64,000 bases of DNA, from assembly GCA_947166625.1 (NCBI GenBank), contig CAMVEX010000006.1, positions 1-64,000 on the forward strand. Direction: 5' to 3'. The translations under genes and the position numbers were made by a program. This DNA comes from an uncultured Clostridia bacterium (lineage in GTDB: Bacteria > Bacillota > Clostridia > Oscillospirales > Acutalibacteraceae). This document shows positions 1-9,870 of this stretch, in pieces; positions within the stretch are counted from its first letter, which is position 1; each line of letters opens with the position of its first letter. The notes under the pieces are model-generated. The model did no database searches and was not told the DNA's origin. It worked only from the letters and a program-made list of their open reading frames with translations.

Positions 1-2
1 TT

Positions 3-2654
3 AATGAGTCAAACAAACAACTTCTTGGATTTGGGTGCGATTATTCAAGTGACGCTCCCACGGCTCTGATGACCTTCTCCTGCACCGTTGATGAAGATGC
101 ACAGGGCGATGCCGAAATCGCCGCCCCTCTCTGCTTAATTTCCGATAAGGACGCATCGGAAATTCCGAGTGGTTATTATTCGGCATTGTCTTGCGTAACC
201 ATTACTTCCGCCGATGCGGAAACCTACTCCGTCGGCGACACGCTCTATTACGGCACCTATCCGCAGAGCGGCGTAACGGATGAAGCGACGGTTGCCGCGC
301 TGAATGAAAAGCTTACGGATGAAGGCTGGGTGAGCTACGGCTATTACAGCGGCACCGGCACATGGGATGACGGTCTGATGACCTCCGGCGATTTTATGAG
401 GTATCAGGACATCGTGTTTGACGGAGTTAAATACAGAGCCGTCATATTCGACAGTTACAGGCCATATGAACCCGGATTTACTTCAAGCGAGAACAATACC
501 TGGCAGGACGATAACGGCTACGAAGCAGGTACGGTTTACTGGTTTGAAATTGAGCCTCTCGAATGGCGGGTGCTTGACCCGGATAACGGGCTTATTATAT
601 GTGAAACAATCATTGACGCTCAGCCATACAATAACTTTGTTATCAGCGCAGACAGCGAATACTGGGGAGATGCGGACAAAACATATTACCCGAATAATTA
701 TGCAAAAAGCAGTATCAGAGAATGGCTCAACAATAATTTCATAAATACAGCATTTTCAAATGAGCAAAAATCAAATATGAAGGCTGAATCTATGAATAAT
801 GACGGTTATTATACTCTGACCGGCACACCCGGATATGAGAAATATGATGCTCCGTCAACTGATGACAAGGTTTTCCTGCTTTCTTATGATGATGTTTTGA
901 ACAGCAGCTACGGCTTCAGCACCGGCACAAGATTTGATCCTGCCAGAGAGGCTGAAGGAAGCGATTACGCAAAATGTCAGGGATTATATGTATATAGCTA
1001 CAGCAATCCGGGCTACAGCTATGACGGATGTTCCAATTGGCGTTTACGCTCACCCGGCGATGATTCTCACCATTCCTGCGTTGTGCGTAACGACGGATTT
1101 GTTTGCTACAACTACAGTACCGGTTATTCCAGGGAAGGCGTTCGGCCTTCTTTGAAACTGCAAGAGCTTAAATCCGACCCGACGGGCGCTCCTTTATACA
1201 CGATAATTGAAATTCCCGAAGGTATAGAGGAAAGCTATAAGGCGACCGAATATACGGGCGTCGAGACCGCAGAGGGCTATACCCTGAGCGGCACCGTCAA
1301 GGCGACCGACGCCGGCGATTACACCGCCACGGCAACTCTTGAAGAAGGATATATCTGGAGCGACGGCACCCTTGAGCCGAAAGATATAAGCTGGAAAATA
1401 ACACCGCGCCTTATATGGTTCTGCTCAGAAGCGGGTCTTGATGAAGATTCATTTATTTATGACGGCACAGCCAAAGAGCCGGAGCTTGAATTCCTTAAAG
1501 ATTCTTACATTACGAAAGATCTTGTTGAGGGCGTTGACTATGAAATCATTCACAAGGAATGGAGAAATAACATAAATGCCTCCGATCCGAATGAAGCAGA
1601 TTCGGAAAAACTGCCGACAGCGGTGATCGCGGTTGAAGGAAAGGGCAATTACAAAGATTCACAGGATTTGTATCTGACCTTTGATATATTAAAAGCCGAT
1701 CCCGAAGTGACCGCTCCCGTTCCCGTTGAAGGGCTCAAGGCCGACGGCAACGAAAAAGAGCTTGTTACTCCTGGCAGAACAACCGGCGGCACCCTCGAAT
1801 ATTCGCTCGACGGCGAGAATTATTCCGAAACCGTGCCGTCCGGAAAAGCCGAAGGTGAATATACGGTTTATTACAGAGTGACCGGCGATGAGAATTACAA
1901 TGATGTTGAGCCTCAGACTGTCACCGCAGCTATAGGCGAAAACATCCACACGGTAACATATATCGTTGACGGCGAGGAATTTGCAAAGTTTGATGTGAAT
2001 TTCGGTCAGGCTGTTGCCAGACCCCGCACACCGCAAAAAGAGGGTTATAAATTCGCGTGGATTGACGAGATTCCCGAAACGATGCCTGCCGAGGATGTAA
2101 CAATCAACGGCACATTCACTCCGATTGAATACACAGCGACATTTGTTGACGAAAACGGCAAGACGGTCAAGAAAGTAACATTCACGGTCGAAACCGAGAA
2201 ACTCGATGAACCCGCCGTTCCCGAAAAGACAAATTACAACGGCAAGTGGGAAGAATATATCATCGAGGCAAAAGACCTCACTATAAAACCCGTTTACACT
2301 CTCGCGGGCGAAACGAAAGTTACCGCCGATTGCGGAAATGAAATAACACTTGATTACAAAGAATCAAAGACCTATAACTTCAATGTGGAGTATATGCCCG
2401 AGGGAGCAAGCGCTCATATCTTCATTAACGGCGAAGATAAAGGCGAGGGAACAACATACGAGGTAAAAGAGCCGACGGACGGTTACACAGTTGAATGCAA
2501 AGTCCTCGATGAAAACGGCAACGAGATCGCAACAAGCGGCGAAATCAAAGCGAAGGTCAAAAACTGTTTCTTTGACAGACTCAAATGGTTCTTCAATAAC
2601 TTTATGACCGTAATTCTCAAATCATTCATTGACGCCCTGCTTGCAGCCTGCTGA
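3..2654 (+). CDS. Large secreted/surface protein with DUF6273-like domain, MBG/Ig-like and InlB-like segments (5' truncated by window edge)
   Basis: Frame is open from nt 3 through ORF 69..2654; WRLRSPG...GVRPSL motif typical of DUF6273; YTATATLEEGYIWSDGT repeat-like Ig segments; EYTATFVDENGKTV InlB/MBG-like. Confidence 0.75.
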   Translation, partial: NESNKQLLGFGCDYSSDAPTALMTFSCTVDEDAQGDAEIAAPLCLISDKDASEIPSGYYSALSCVTITSADAETYSVGDTLYYGTYPQSGVTDEATVAALNEKLTDEGWVSYGYYSGTGTWDDGLMTSGDFMRYQDIVFDGVKYRAVIFDSYRPYEPGFTSSENNTWQDDNGYEAGTVYWFEIEPLEWRVLDPDNGLIICETIIDAQPYNNFVISADSEYWGDADKTYYPNNYAKSSIREWLNNNFINTAFSNEQKSNMKAESMNNDGYYTLTGTPGYEKYDAPSTDDKVFLLSYDDVLNSSYGFSTGTRFDPAREAEGSDYAKCQGLYVYSYSNPGYSYDGCSNWRLRSPGDDSHHSCVVRNDGFVCYNYSTGYSREGVRPSLKLQELKSDPTGAPLYTIIEIPEGIEESYKATEYTGVETAEGYTLSGTVKATDAGDYTATATLEEGYIWSDGTLEPKDISWKITPRLIWFCSEAGLDEDSFIYDGTAKEPELEFLKDSYITKDLVEGVDYEIIHKEWRNNINASDPNEADSEKLPTAVIAVEGKGNYKDSQDLYLTFDILKADPEVTAPVPVEGLKADGNEKELVTPGRTTGGTLEYSLDGENYSETVPSGKAEGEYTVYYRVTGDENYNDVEPQTVTAAIGENIHTVTYIVDGEEFAKFDVNFGQAVARPRTPQKEGYKFAWIDEIPETMPAEDVTINGTFTPIEYTATFVDENGKTVKKVTFTVETEKLDEPAVPEKTNYNGKWEEYIIEAKDLTIKPVYTLAGETKVTADCGNEITLDYKESKTYNFNVEYMPEGASAHIFINGEDKGEGTTYEVKEPTDGYTVECKVLDENGNEIATSGEIKAKVKNCFFDRLKWFFNNFMTVILKSFIDALLAAC

Positions 2655-2675
2655 GAAAAACAACATTAACGCCAT

Positions 2676-2699
2676 ACCGCCCGGATCGCTCCGGGCGGT
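2676..2699 (+). terminator. Rho-independent terminator after DUF6273 protein
   Basis: Perfect 10-bp stem ACCGCCCGGA-tcgc-TCCGGGCGGT followed by tgcttttt. Confidence 0.85.
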
Positions 2700-2813
2700 T
2701 GCTTTTTGTATCTGAAGCTTTTTATTTTCAAAAAGAGTTATGTCGAGACACGACAGATATGAGGCTGTCCGCAATGCGGGCTGCCGAAGGAATATTCGGA
2801 ATTCATTAAAAAA

Positions 2814-3554
2814 TCATCTGTCATTATAATCATAAAAAAGTTCATCAAGGAGTTTATCCAGATCCTTTTTATTGCCGAATGCGGCTTTTACGAAAGCAAA
2901 GATATTTTTGAACATAAGCTTAAAATATAGCCAATCGCCGAGGTCATCGTATTTGCGAGTTGAATTGATAAGATAATTCTCTTTCAGAACGGTGTATTTC
3001 AGCCCGGATTTCTTACCGTATTTTTTGATTTTTTTCGCGGTATCTGCATCCTCCATCGCCTTTTTTTCGGTGAATCCGCCGACGGCGTCAAAGGTTGATT
3101 TCTTTGCCCAGAAGATACCGCAGTAAAGCCCCGTCAATCCAAAAGAAACGCGGCACATTATGTCGTTGCACCAAAGAGGAAAAGAGTACCGTTCAAACCT
3201 TATCGGCGCGCCGCCGCCTATGTATTTACCGCTTTCAAGCAGTGATACCGCTTCTTTTATCGTGCCGGGGGTCATACGGTTGTCGCAATCAATGGTCAGG
3301 ATGATTTCTCCCTGCGCCGATTTGATTCCGTCATTACGTACTTTTGCTATACATCTGTCTTCATTAAAAATAACCTTTGCACCCGCGCGCTTCGCAAGAA
3401 AGGCGGTGCTGTCGGTGCAGCGGTTGCAGACAACAGTTATTTCAACTTCGCCGCCGTAAACCGCCGACGCATCATTGATGGATTTAATACATCTTTCAAC
3501 ATATTTTTCTTCATTATGAGCGGGAATTATGACCGAAACAGACGGTATATTCAT
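2814..3554 (-). CDS. Glycosyltransferase family 2
   Basis: MNIPSVSVIIPAHNEEKYVERCIKSI N-terminus; ATG at 3554 preceded by AGGAGA; ORF 2814..3593. Confidence 0.85.
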   Translation of the reverse strand: MNIPSVSVIIPAHNEEKYVERCIKSINDASAVYGGEVEITVVCNRCTDSTAFLAKRAGAKVIFNEDRCIAKVRNDGIKSAQGEIILTIDCDNRMTPGTIKEAVSLLESGKYIGGGAPIRFERYSFPLWCNDIMCRVSFGLTGLYCGIFWAKKSTFDAVGGFTEKKAMEDADTAKKIKKYGKKSGLKYTVLKENYLINSTRKYDDLGDWLYFKLMFKNIFAFVKAAFGNKKDLDKLLDELFYDYNDR

Positions 3555-3622
3555 GAAAATTCTCCTGATATTATTACTCGGAGGGACCTGCAAAAACAGA
3601 TCCCTCCGTGATTAAGAAAACA

Positions 3623-5119
3623 TTATTTATCGAGATTTCTGGTGCACTTTGTGACGGTCTTGAAGACATCCTCAAAGTGATTGAGAGCCTCGTCAACGAC
3701 CTCGTCGGTATCGGCGAGAGAGGTGTAAAGACGGGAGCCGGCAAGGGTAACGATGCCGTGAGCCATATAAGCCGCGCCCATCTGCTCCATAGCGACCTTC
3801 CTGCGAAGCATCTCCGGCTTCTCTTTGAGCATGGGGATGACGGAATTGGGAAGGAACATGGATGAGAAATCATAGCTCATTGCGCCGGAGCACTCAAGAT
3901 GGCAGATGGAGCCCTGGTTGTAAGCTACGAAGGGAAGCGAATACTTATCGATAAGACCCTGGAGACCTGCGGTGATCCTGTCGCCCGCCCTGCCTGCCTT
4001 CTCGCAGGCGTTGGTCTTTTCGATCTCCTGAATAGCTGTATATCCGGCAAACGCCGAGAGCGGGTTTGCGGCGAGAGTTCCGCCGACATAGGCTCTCTTC
4101 ATCATTGTGCCGACGCCGGCAGCCATACCACTGACGAATTCTTTCTTACCGCCTACGCCGCCTGCTGACGGATAGCCGCCCGCGACGACCTTGCCGAAGA
4201 TGGTAAGATCGGGAACAACGCCGAAGTAACCCTGAGCGCCGCCGAGACCGATACGGAAACCGGTAACGACCTCATCCATGATGAAGAGGGCGCCGTATTT
4301 GTCGCAGAGCTCGCGAACACCTTTGTTATAATCGAAATCAACGGGTCTTGTGCCGCTTTCGGGGCCTACGGGCTCAACGATAACCGCCGCTGTGCCGCCG
4401 CGAAGCTTATTGAGTTTGAGCATCTGCTCGAGCATATTGAGATCGTTGGGTCTGACTTCGTCGGTAGTGCTGTAAGCGCCTCTGGGGATACCGAAGGATT
4501 CGAGGAAGCTTCTTGAGCCGGGGATCTTAAGACCGTAAACCATCTGATCGGACCAGCCGTGATATGCGCCGCCGACCTTGATGATCCTCTTATTCTTTGT
4601 AGCGTTGCGGGCTACGCGGATAGCCGCCATAACGGATTCGGTACCCGAGCCGAGCATACGGAACATTTCAACGGCGGGCATATGCTTATTTATCTCTTTT
4701 GCGAGAAGAAGCTCAGCCTCATGGAAAAGACCCGTTACGGGGCCGCATTCGTTGATAAGCTGGATCGCCTTTTCGCGAACGGGAGCATAGTTGCTGCCTA
4801 AGATAGTGGGGCCGCCTGCCTGAAGGAAGTCAAAATACTTATTGCCGTCGATATCATAGAGATAAGCGCCGTCCGCCTTGGTGATGCAGATAGGGAACGG
4901 ATAGTTGAAAGCGAGGTTGTGCTGAACGCCGCCGGGGATATACTTTTTCGCTTCGGTGGTGATTTCTTTTGATTTTGCGCACTTGGTCTCGAAATACTCA
5001 AGATCCTTCTTGAGCTCTTCGTCATTTACACAGTAAATGGGCTGGGAAGTGAGGTAATGAAGCTTATTGTAGATAGGCTGTGCGGGGGACCAATTTTCGA
5101 TTGCGTAACCGTTACTCAT
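3623..5119 (-). CDS. Class III PLP aminotransferase, glutamate-1-semialdehyde 2,1-aminomutase-like
   Basis: DGAYLYDIDGNKYFDFLQAGGPTILG, FIMDEVVTGFRIG, TIFGKVVAGGYP motifs; ~500 aa, longer N-terminus than I expect for HemL. Confidence 0.8.
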   Translation of the reverse strand: MSNGYAIENWSPAQPIYNKLHYLTSQPIYCVNDEELKKDLEYFETKCAKSKEITTEAKKYIPGGVQHNLAFNYPFPICITKADGAYLYDIDGNKYFDFLQAGGPTILGSNYAPVREKAIQLINECGPVTGLFHEAELLLAKEINKHMPAVEMFRMLGSGTESVMAAIRVARNATKNKRIIKVGGAYHGWSDQMVYGLKIPGSRSFLESFGIPRGAYSTTDEVRPNDLNMLEQMLKLNKLRGGTAAVIVEPVGPESGTRPVDFDYNKGVRELCDKYGALFIMDEVVTGFRIGLGGAQGYFGVVPDLTIFGKVVAGGYPSAGGVGGKKEFVSGMAAGVGTMMKRAYVGGTLAANPLSAFAGYTAIQEIEKTNACEKAGRAGDRITAGLQGLIDKYSLPFVAYNQGSICHLECSGAMSYDFSSMFLPNSVIPMLKEKPEMLRRKVAMEQMGAAYMAHGIVTLAGSRLYTSLADTDEVVDEALNHFEDVFKTVTKCTRNLDK

Positions 5120-5691
5120 TTGTTTTCCTCCTGATTTTTAAGAAAATTTATAAAACGGCAGATTTTATCATAGATTTCGCCTGCATCATCGAAACTCTCT
5201 TTATCTGCAAATTTTTGGAATACAAGGCCGAAATAGGCGCCCATGATGAGGGCGGAAATATCTTTGGGAGAGAATTGACCGAGCAGCTCTTTATAGCCCT
5301 CGGTTTTGATCTCATCAGCCATAAGTGACAGGATATCGGAAATACTGCTGTCGCTGTCGCCGATAAGGCTCTTCATAAGCAGCTGGCCCATAACATAGGG
5401 GTATTTGCAGGTATCAACGGTAAGCTGGGTAAACAGAGCCTCGAGATCTGTTTTTCCGTCTGAGGCGGAAGCTTTGATGATATCGTCAATTTCTTCATTC
5501 GCTATCTGGGAAAGCATATCGTCAAGCGAATCGAAATGTGTGAAAAATGTTGAGCGGGAAACATCCGCTCCCTCGGCAATTTCTTCAATGGTTACGTTGC
5601 CGATGCCGTATTGCTCAAAAAGCAATTTGGCGCTGTGTTTTAACGCGCGGTGGGTTGCTTCGCGCTTGCGTGACTGTCTGGTTTGTTCCAT
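5116..5691 (-). CDS. TetR/AcrR family transcriptional regulator
   Basis: N-terminal HTH ATHRALKHSAKLLFEQYGIGNVTIEEIAEGADVSRSTFFTHFDS; stop overlaps the aminotransferase start by 4 nt. Confidence 0.9.
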   Translation of the reverse strand: MEQTRQSRKREATHRALKHSAKLLFEQYGIGNVTIEEIAEGADVSRSTFFTHFDSLDDMLSQIANEEIDDIIKASASDGKTDLEALFTQLTVDTCKYPYVMGQLLMKSLIGDSDSSISDILSLMADEIKTEGYKELLGQFSPKDISALIMGAYFGLVFQKFADKESFDDAGEIYDKICRFINFLKNQEENK

Positions 5692-5822
5692 ATATCACTC
5701 GGCATTGAGCCGTTCCTTTCTTCAGATTTGAGAAAATTATATCACAGCAAAATTAAAAAAGTAAAGTCTTTTTTATACTCAAGTCTAAAAATAAACATAA
5801 ATCTACTTATTGCACAAAAAAA

Positions 5823-5847
5823 TGCCCTGTTTTTGTTCAACAGGGCA
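5823..5847 (-). terminator. Rho-independent terminator for the minus-strand membrane protein
   Basis: TGCCCTGTT-tttgttc-AACAGGGCA stem, A-tract on + strand (U-tract on minus transcript). Confidence 0.8.
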
Positions 5848-5853
5848 AATGAA

Positions 5854-6768
5854 TTATGCGTTTGCGGGCTTTTCAAAGAAATGAGTGAAATTAAGCATAA
5901 AGAGCAGGATGTAAGCGGCGGTCATCGGGATATTCTCAATGACGGCGCTCTTGAAGCCCGCGACGGTGAGAACGAGCAGGGCAACGAGCACAAGGGCAAA
6001 TGCGATAAGCGCTCCGAGGAATCTGCCCTTTTCTTTAACCGCCTTACTGAAAAGGAAGAAGACAAGGGGCATTGCGCAGCATCCCGCAAAGACGATGGCG
6101 CCGATCCAGTGACCTGCGCAGCGGGCAACGCTGAAATCTTTATCCACGCCGTAGGACGGGCAGTTGACGGTAACATAAATTGCGACCGAGCCAAGGGAGC
6201 CGAGGATAACGCCGAGCCTGCTGCTGTAGCCGTATTTACGATAGGTGTACATCGTATTCATAAATATCGAAGCGGATGCGAGAACGCCCCACAGACGGAA
6301 GGACCAGGGATATTCAAGCCCGGTCATACTGGCGGTGACATAGGTGAGTTTATCTCTGAAAGCCGCCTGAGTTACAACGCCGTCTTTGACTATCGTTACA
6401 TCAAAGAAGCCGTACCAGTTGATAAACACGCATCCTGCGATCAAGAGGATAACGCACGCGGCGGTTATGCCCTTATTGAGGGATTTCGCATAGAGTATTT
6501 TTGCGATATAGAAGATGAAAAGCAGAAGGCACACGCAGGAGATGACGACCCAGACGGGATAGAGCCAATGTCTGCCGACCATACCGGTAATATCGGGCTG
6601 AACATAGGGCGGATAATAGCCGCTGATCCGGCGCGCCGCCTCTTTTTCATAATGGAAGAGAACTATATCTTTCATAAAGAAGGTCATCCATACGCCGTAA
6701 ACGGCGGTGATGATGATCCACATTACGGCGTAACCCTTCGGCATTTTTTTATCTTGAAGTTCGGACAT
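5854..6768 (-). CDS. Multi-pass membrane protein of unknown function
   Basis: Hydrophobic ORF; internal ATG at 6768 (MSELQDKK) with RBS gagaggagac. Confidence 0.65.
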   Translation of the reverse strand: MSELQDKKMPKGYAVMWIIITAVYGVWMTFFMKDIVLFHYEKEAARRISGYYPPYVQPDITGMVGRHWLYPVWVVISCVCLLLFIFYIAKILYAKSLNKGITAACVILLIAGCVFINWYGFFDVTIVKDGVVTQAAFRDKLTYVTASMTGLEYPWSFRLWGVLASASIFMNTMYTYRKYGYSSRLGVILGSLGSVAIYVTVNCPSYGVDKDFSVARCAGHWIGAIVFAGCCAMPLVFFLFSKAVKEKGRFLGALIAFALVLVALLVLTVAGFKSAVIENIPMTAAYILLFMLNFTHFFEKPANA

Positions 6769-6809
6769 GATCCGTCTCCTCTCTTTTTCTTTCATTTTTT
6801 ACCGTTTTC

Positions 6810-8735
6810 TCATATCAGCGGGATGAAGAAAAGCCAGTAATCATTGCCGCCGAAAATCTTTTCAAAAACATCGCTGATGAATTTTGTCACCTTGAGAAGG
6901 AAGGGCAAAAGAGTATATTTCACAAATGAGCTGTCATCATTTTTGCCGAGCATCTTTGCTTTTTCCATGGCGGTATATAATTCACGCTCGACCTCAGCGG
7001 TCTCACTCTGAGACCACACCCTATTTTCGCGAAGGGCGACCGCCTTTTCGTAAGCGGCGTCAACGGCTCCGTTTTTACCGGCGAGTTCATTCTCATTATA
7101 ACGCCTCATCAGGCTCTCGATACGGCTGAGATCTCTGTATTCGTTAAACTGGGCGTATCCGCCGTTTTCGTTTCTCGCATCCTTGATGGATCTGTCCGTC
7201 AGCAGGGCAACGCAGAGACCGATGACATCATTCACCGAGCTCTGGAGCTTGAGATGGCTTTGATTTTTGACAAAGAACGTTTTATCGGGAAGCGCGCAGG
7301 TGCCGGCGTCAACGAGCCTGTCGGGGTCTATATAGGAGCTGTCGATCGCGGGGGTATAATCGCTGCCGAAGGGCTTACCCTTCTCTGCAAAGGTGGCGCC
7401 GATTGAGGTGGACGCAGCCTGGATTATCTCATCAGAGCTGAGCCTGAAATGCTCGACCGCGGCGGGAAGCTCGAGATTATAGCCGGTCACGCAGAAAATA
7501 TCCACGCCTTCGTCATTCAGCTCTTTTATCCTCTCCTTCGCGCCGAGCTGGATATTATAGTATCGGTCCGTCTGACGCTTCAAAACGGCGTGAGCCTCAT
7601 CGGAGATATATTTCGCCGCCATGGCGGGATACTCCGCGCTCGGCACAAGCGCCCACATGGACTGGCAGTTGCGCATTAGTTTCGCGAGCACCTCGTTTAT
7701 CGCCCTTGAAAGAGCTTCTTCGAGGAAATCGCTGAATACCTCCTGCGGTATCGCTCTCGCGACAGCGTTGCCCAGATAAGCCAGCGCCATATATTCCTCA
7801 GCCGCGAGATTTACGATATTCGGGATAAGATCATTGTAGATAACGCTGCCGTCACCGAGGGTGGAGCGGTCATCCATAAGATCGCTGAGCAGATATGAGC
7901 CGTCCGTCGCCGCGGCGGCAAGAATGATCCTGTCGATTTCGGAGGTATCTATATAATCTGCAAGCCAGGTGTTTGCGACAGTACCGCCGAGGCTGATAAA
8001 TACAAGGCTCACCTTATCGTGACCCGTCTGATACTTGACCATATCAATATATTCATTGAGGTCTGCGGCGGTTTCGAGGATATTGCCGAAAGAGGCATAA
8101 GAATAATAATACGCGTGGTCATACCCCGCTTTTTCGCAGAAGGCGGTGATATCGACCTGCTTCTCTATAAAATCATACTGATATTCATATTTGGTGGTCG
8201 GCAGGGTGTTGCCGTCATCATCGGTGCCGTAGCCCTTGGCGTAATTATACGACCTGTCGGGCACTTTCTTTGTCTCTTCGAGAGAATACCAATATTCGTC
8301 AACGGCGACATCATTCACTCTGGTGCCGTCGGGATTGAAATAATGATCGCTGAAGCTCTCATCAAAAATACCTATGAGGGTATCAAACAGACCGTCGCGA
8401 TCTCTTTTGAGGATGGATCTGAGTATTGACGGAACGGCATCTTTGAGCTCCTGCTTGAGTTTGACGGTATCAAACATAAAGCTCATATCCATTCCCTCAA
8501 CTATCGGGAAACCGTCACTCGTCATAAGATCGTTGCCGCTCTTATCGCGGACATAGGTCTGCGACTGCATAATACCGGGGACGATTATCACGGGCGAATA
8601 GCCGCAGTCCCCTGCGTAGTGAGTCTTGACCTCATGCTCCCATTCGTGAGCGCCGTCGGCACCCGCGCCGATAGGCAGGCAGCATACGGCGACAGTCACG
8701 CAGAGTAAAACGCTGAGAAGTTTTTTGACTTTCAT
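6810..8735 (-). CDS. Secreted alpha/beta hydrolase (lipase/LCAT-like)
   Basis: Signal peptide MKVKKLLSVLLCVTVAVCCLPIGAGA; YSPVIIVPGIMQS; VFISLGGTVAN putative nucleophile elbow. Confidence 0.65.
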   Translation of the reverse strand: MKVKKLLSVLLCVTVAVCCLPIGAGADGAHEWEHEVKTHYAGDCGYSPVIIVPGIMQSQTYVRDKSGNDLMTSDGFPIVEGMDMSFMFDTVKLKQELKDAVPSILRSILKRDRDGLFDTLIGIFDESFSDHYFNPDGTRVNDVAVDEYWYSLEETKKVPDRSYNYAKGYGTDDDGNTLPTTKYEYQYDFIEKQVDITAFCEKAGYDHAYYYSYASFGNILETAADLNEYIDMVKYQTGHDKVSLVFISLGGTVANTWLADYIDTSEIDRIILAAAATDGSYLLSDLMDDRSTLGDGSVIYNDLIPNIVNLAAEEYMALAYLGNAVARAIPQEVFSDFLEEALSRAINEVLAKLMRNCQSMWALVPSAEYPAMAAKYISDEAHAVLKRQTDRYYNIQLGAKERIKELNDEGVDIFCVTGYNLELPAAVEHFRLSSDEIIQAASTSIGATFAEKGKPFGSDYTPAIDSSYIDPDRLVDAGTCALPDKTFFVKNQSHLKLQSSVNDVIGLCVALLTDRSIKDARNENGGYAQFNEYRDLSRIESLMRRYNENELAGKNGAVDAAYEKAVALRENRVWSQSETAEVERELYTAMEKAKMLGKNDDSSFVKYTLLPFLLKVTKFISDVFEKIFGGNDYWLFFIPLI

Positions 8736-8747
8736 ACTGTTCTCTCC

Positions 8748-9404
8748 TTAATCATCGGTATTTTTAAGAGACGGAAGATTCCATTTGAATATCGTTGCAA
8801 GAAGTCTGATGATCAATACGCTTGAAATTCCGGTTATGATGATAAGCGGTTTTGAAATATCGGTAAGCTCAAACAGGCCCTGATAAATGCAGGCGCCGAT
8901 GATCGCCGCTATGGCATAAACGCGCTTTTTGAGGATCCCGGGCACTCTGCCCGCCATAATATCTCTGAGCACTCCCCCGCCAACGGCGGTGAGAACACCG
9001 ACAAAAATGCAAAGAAATGAATTCTCCGCAAAGCCGCAGGCATGAGCGGCGTTGACTCCGCCGACAGTGAAGGCGGCGAGGCCGATGGAATCAAAGATAT
9101 TGAGGATACCGAACCATCTGGTATTATGCTCCCTGATCCTCCTGCCGACAAAATAGGCGATCACAAAAGATACGGCGGAGGTAACTAAGGCGATTATCGA
9201 AAAGAGCGGCACTCTGAAAGCCGCAGGCGGCAGATAGCCGAGAATGATGTCTCTCAGAATGCCTCCGCCCACAGCGGTTACGAGCCCGAGGACGACCGCA
9301 CCGAGAGCATCCATTTTTTCGTCAAACGCGACTATTACACCGGTAACCGCGAAAGCGACGGTACCGATTATTTCAAGCACGAAGTAAATATTATCAATAT
9401 TCAT
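8748..9404 (-). CDS. Trimeric intracellular cation channel (TRIC/UPF0126, YicG-like) membrane protein
   Basis: Duplicated GxxxAVGGGxLRDI motif (GLVTAVGGGILRDIILG and GVLTAVGGGVLRDIMAG). Confidence 0.9.
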   Translation of the reverse strand: MNIDNIYFVLEIIGTVAFAVTGVIVAFDEKMDALGAVVLGLVTAVGGGILRDIILGYLPPAAFRVPLFSIIALVTSAVSFVIAYFVGRRIREHNTRWFGILNIFDSIGLAAFTVGGVNAAHACGFAENSFLCIFVGVLTAVGGGVLRDIMAGRVPGILKKRVYAIAAIIGACIYQGLFELTDISKPLIIITGISSVLIIRLLATIFKWNLPSLKNTDD

Positions 9405-9408
9405 AAAT

Positions 9409-9870
9409 TCATTCAGATTTTTTACGCTCACGAAGCTGTGTGAAAAAGCCGCTGAGAAGGCTGCCGCATTCATCCGCCATAAAGCCGCTTATAACTTCGG
9501 GCTTATGGTTGTAAGGCAGATCAAAGAGGTTGATGACAGAGCCGCAGGAGCCCGCTTTTGAATCGGAGGCTCCGTAAACGAGGCGCCTGATCCTTGAATT
9601 TATCACTGCGCCGGCGCACATGGGGCAGGGCTCAAGAGTGACAAACATATCGCACTCCCAAAGCCTCCAGCCGCCGAGCGCCCTGCAGGCGGAATCGATC
9701 GCTTCGATCTCGGCGTGAGCAAGGGCATTCTTTCCGCTTTCACGCCTGTTTCTGCCGGTCGAAACAAGCTCTCCGTTTTTTGTAATCACCGCTCCGACGG
9801 GCACTTCACCTTCGGCGGCGGCAAGCCTCGCCTGCTCAAGGGCGAGAAGCATACACTCTCTGTCGGTCAT
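9409..9870 (-). CDS. tadA: tRNA adenosine(34) deaminase TadA
   Basis: NALAHAEIEAI and TLEPCPMCAGAVINSRI zinc motifs; start MTDRECM at 9870 overlapping the glgP stop. Confidence 0.92.
   Translation of the reverse strand: MTDRECMLLALEQARLAAAEGEVPVGAVITKNGELVSTGRNRRESGKNALAHAEIEAIDSACRALGGWRLWECDMFVTLEPCPMCAGAVINSRIRRLVYGASDSKAGSCGSVINLFDLPYNHKPEVISGFMADECGSLLSGFFTQLRERKKSE

Noticed and set aside
418-1155. Two alternate-frame ORFs (418..744, 934..1155) inside the DUF6273 gene
   Set aside because: Out-of-frame with a continuous, domain-bearing ORF; no independent support
5683-6840. 385-aa + strand ORF
   Set aside because: Antisense to the minus-strand membrane protein and spans its terminator; composition looks like a codon-bias artefact
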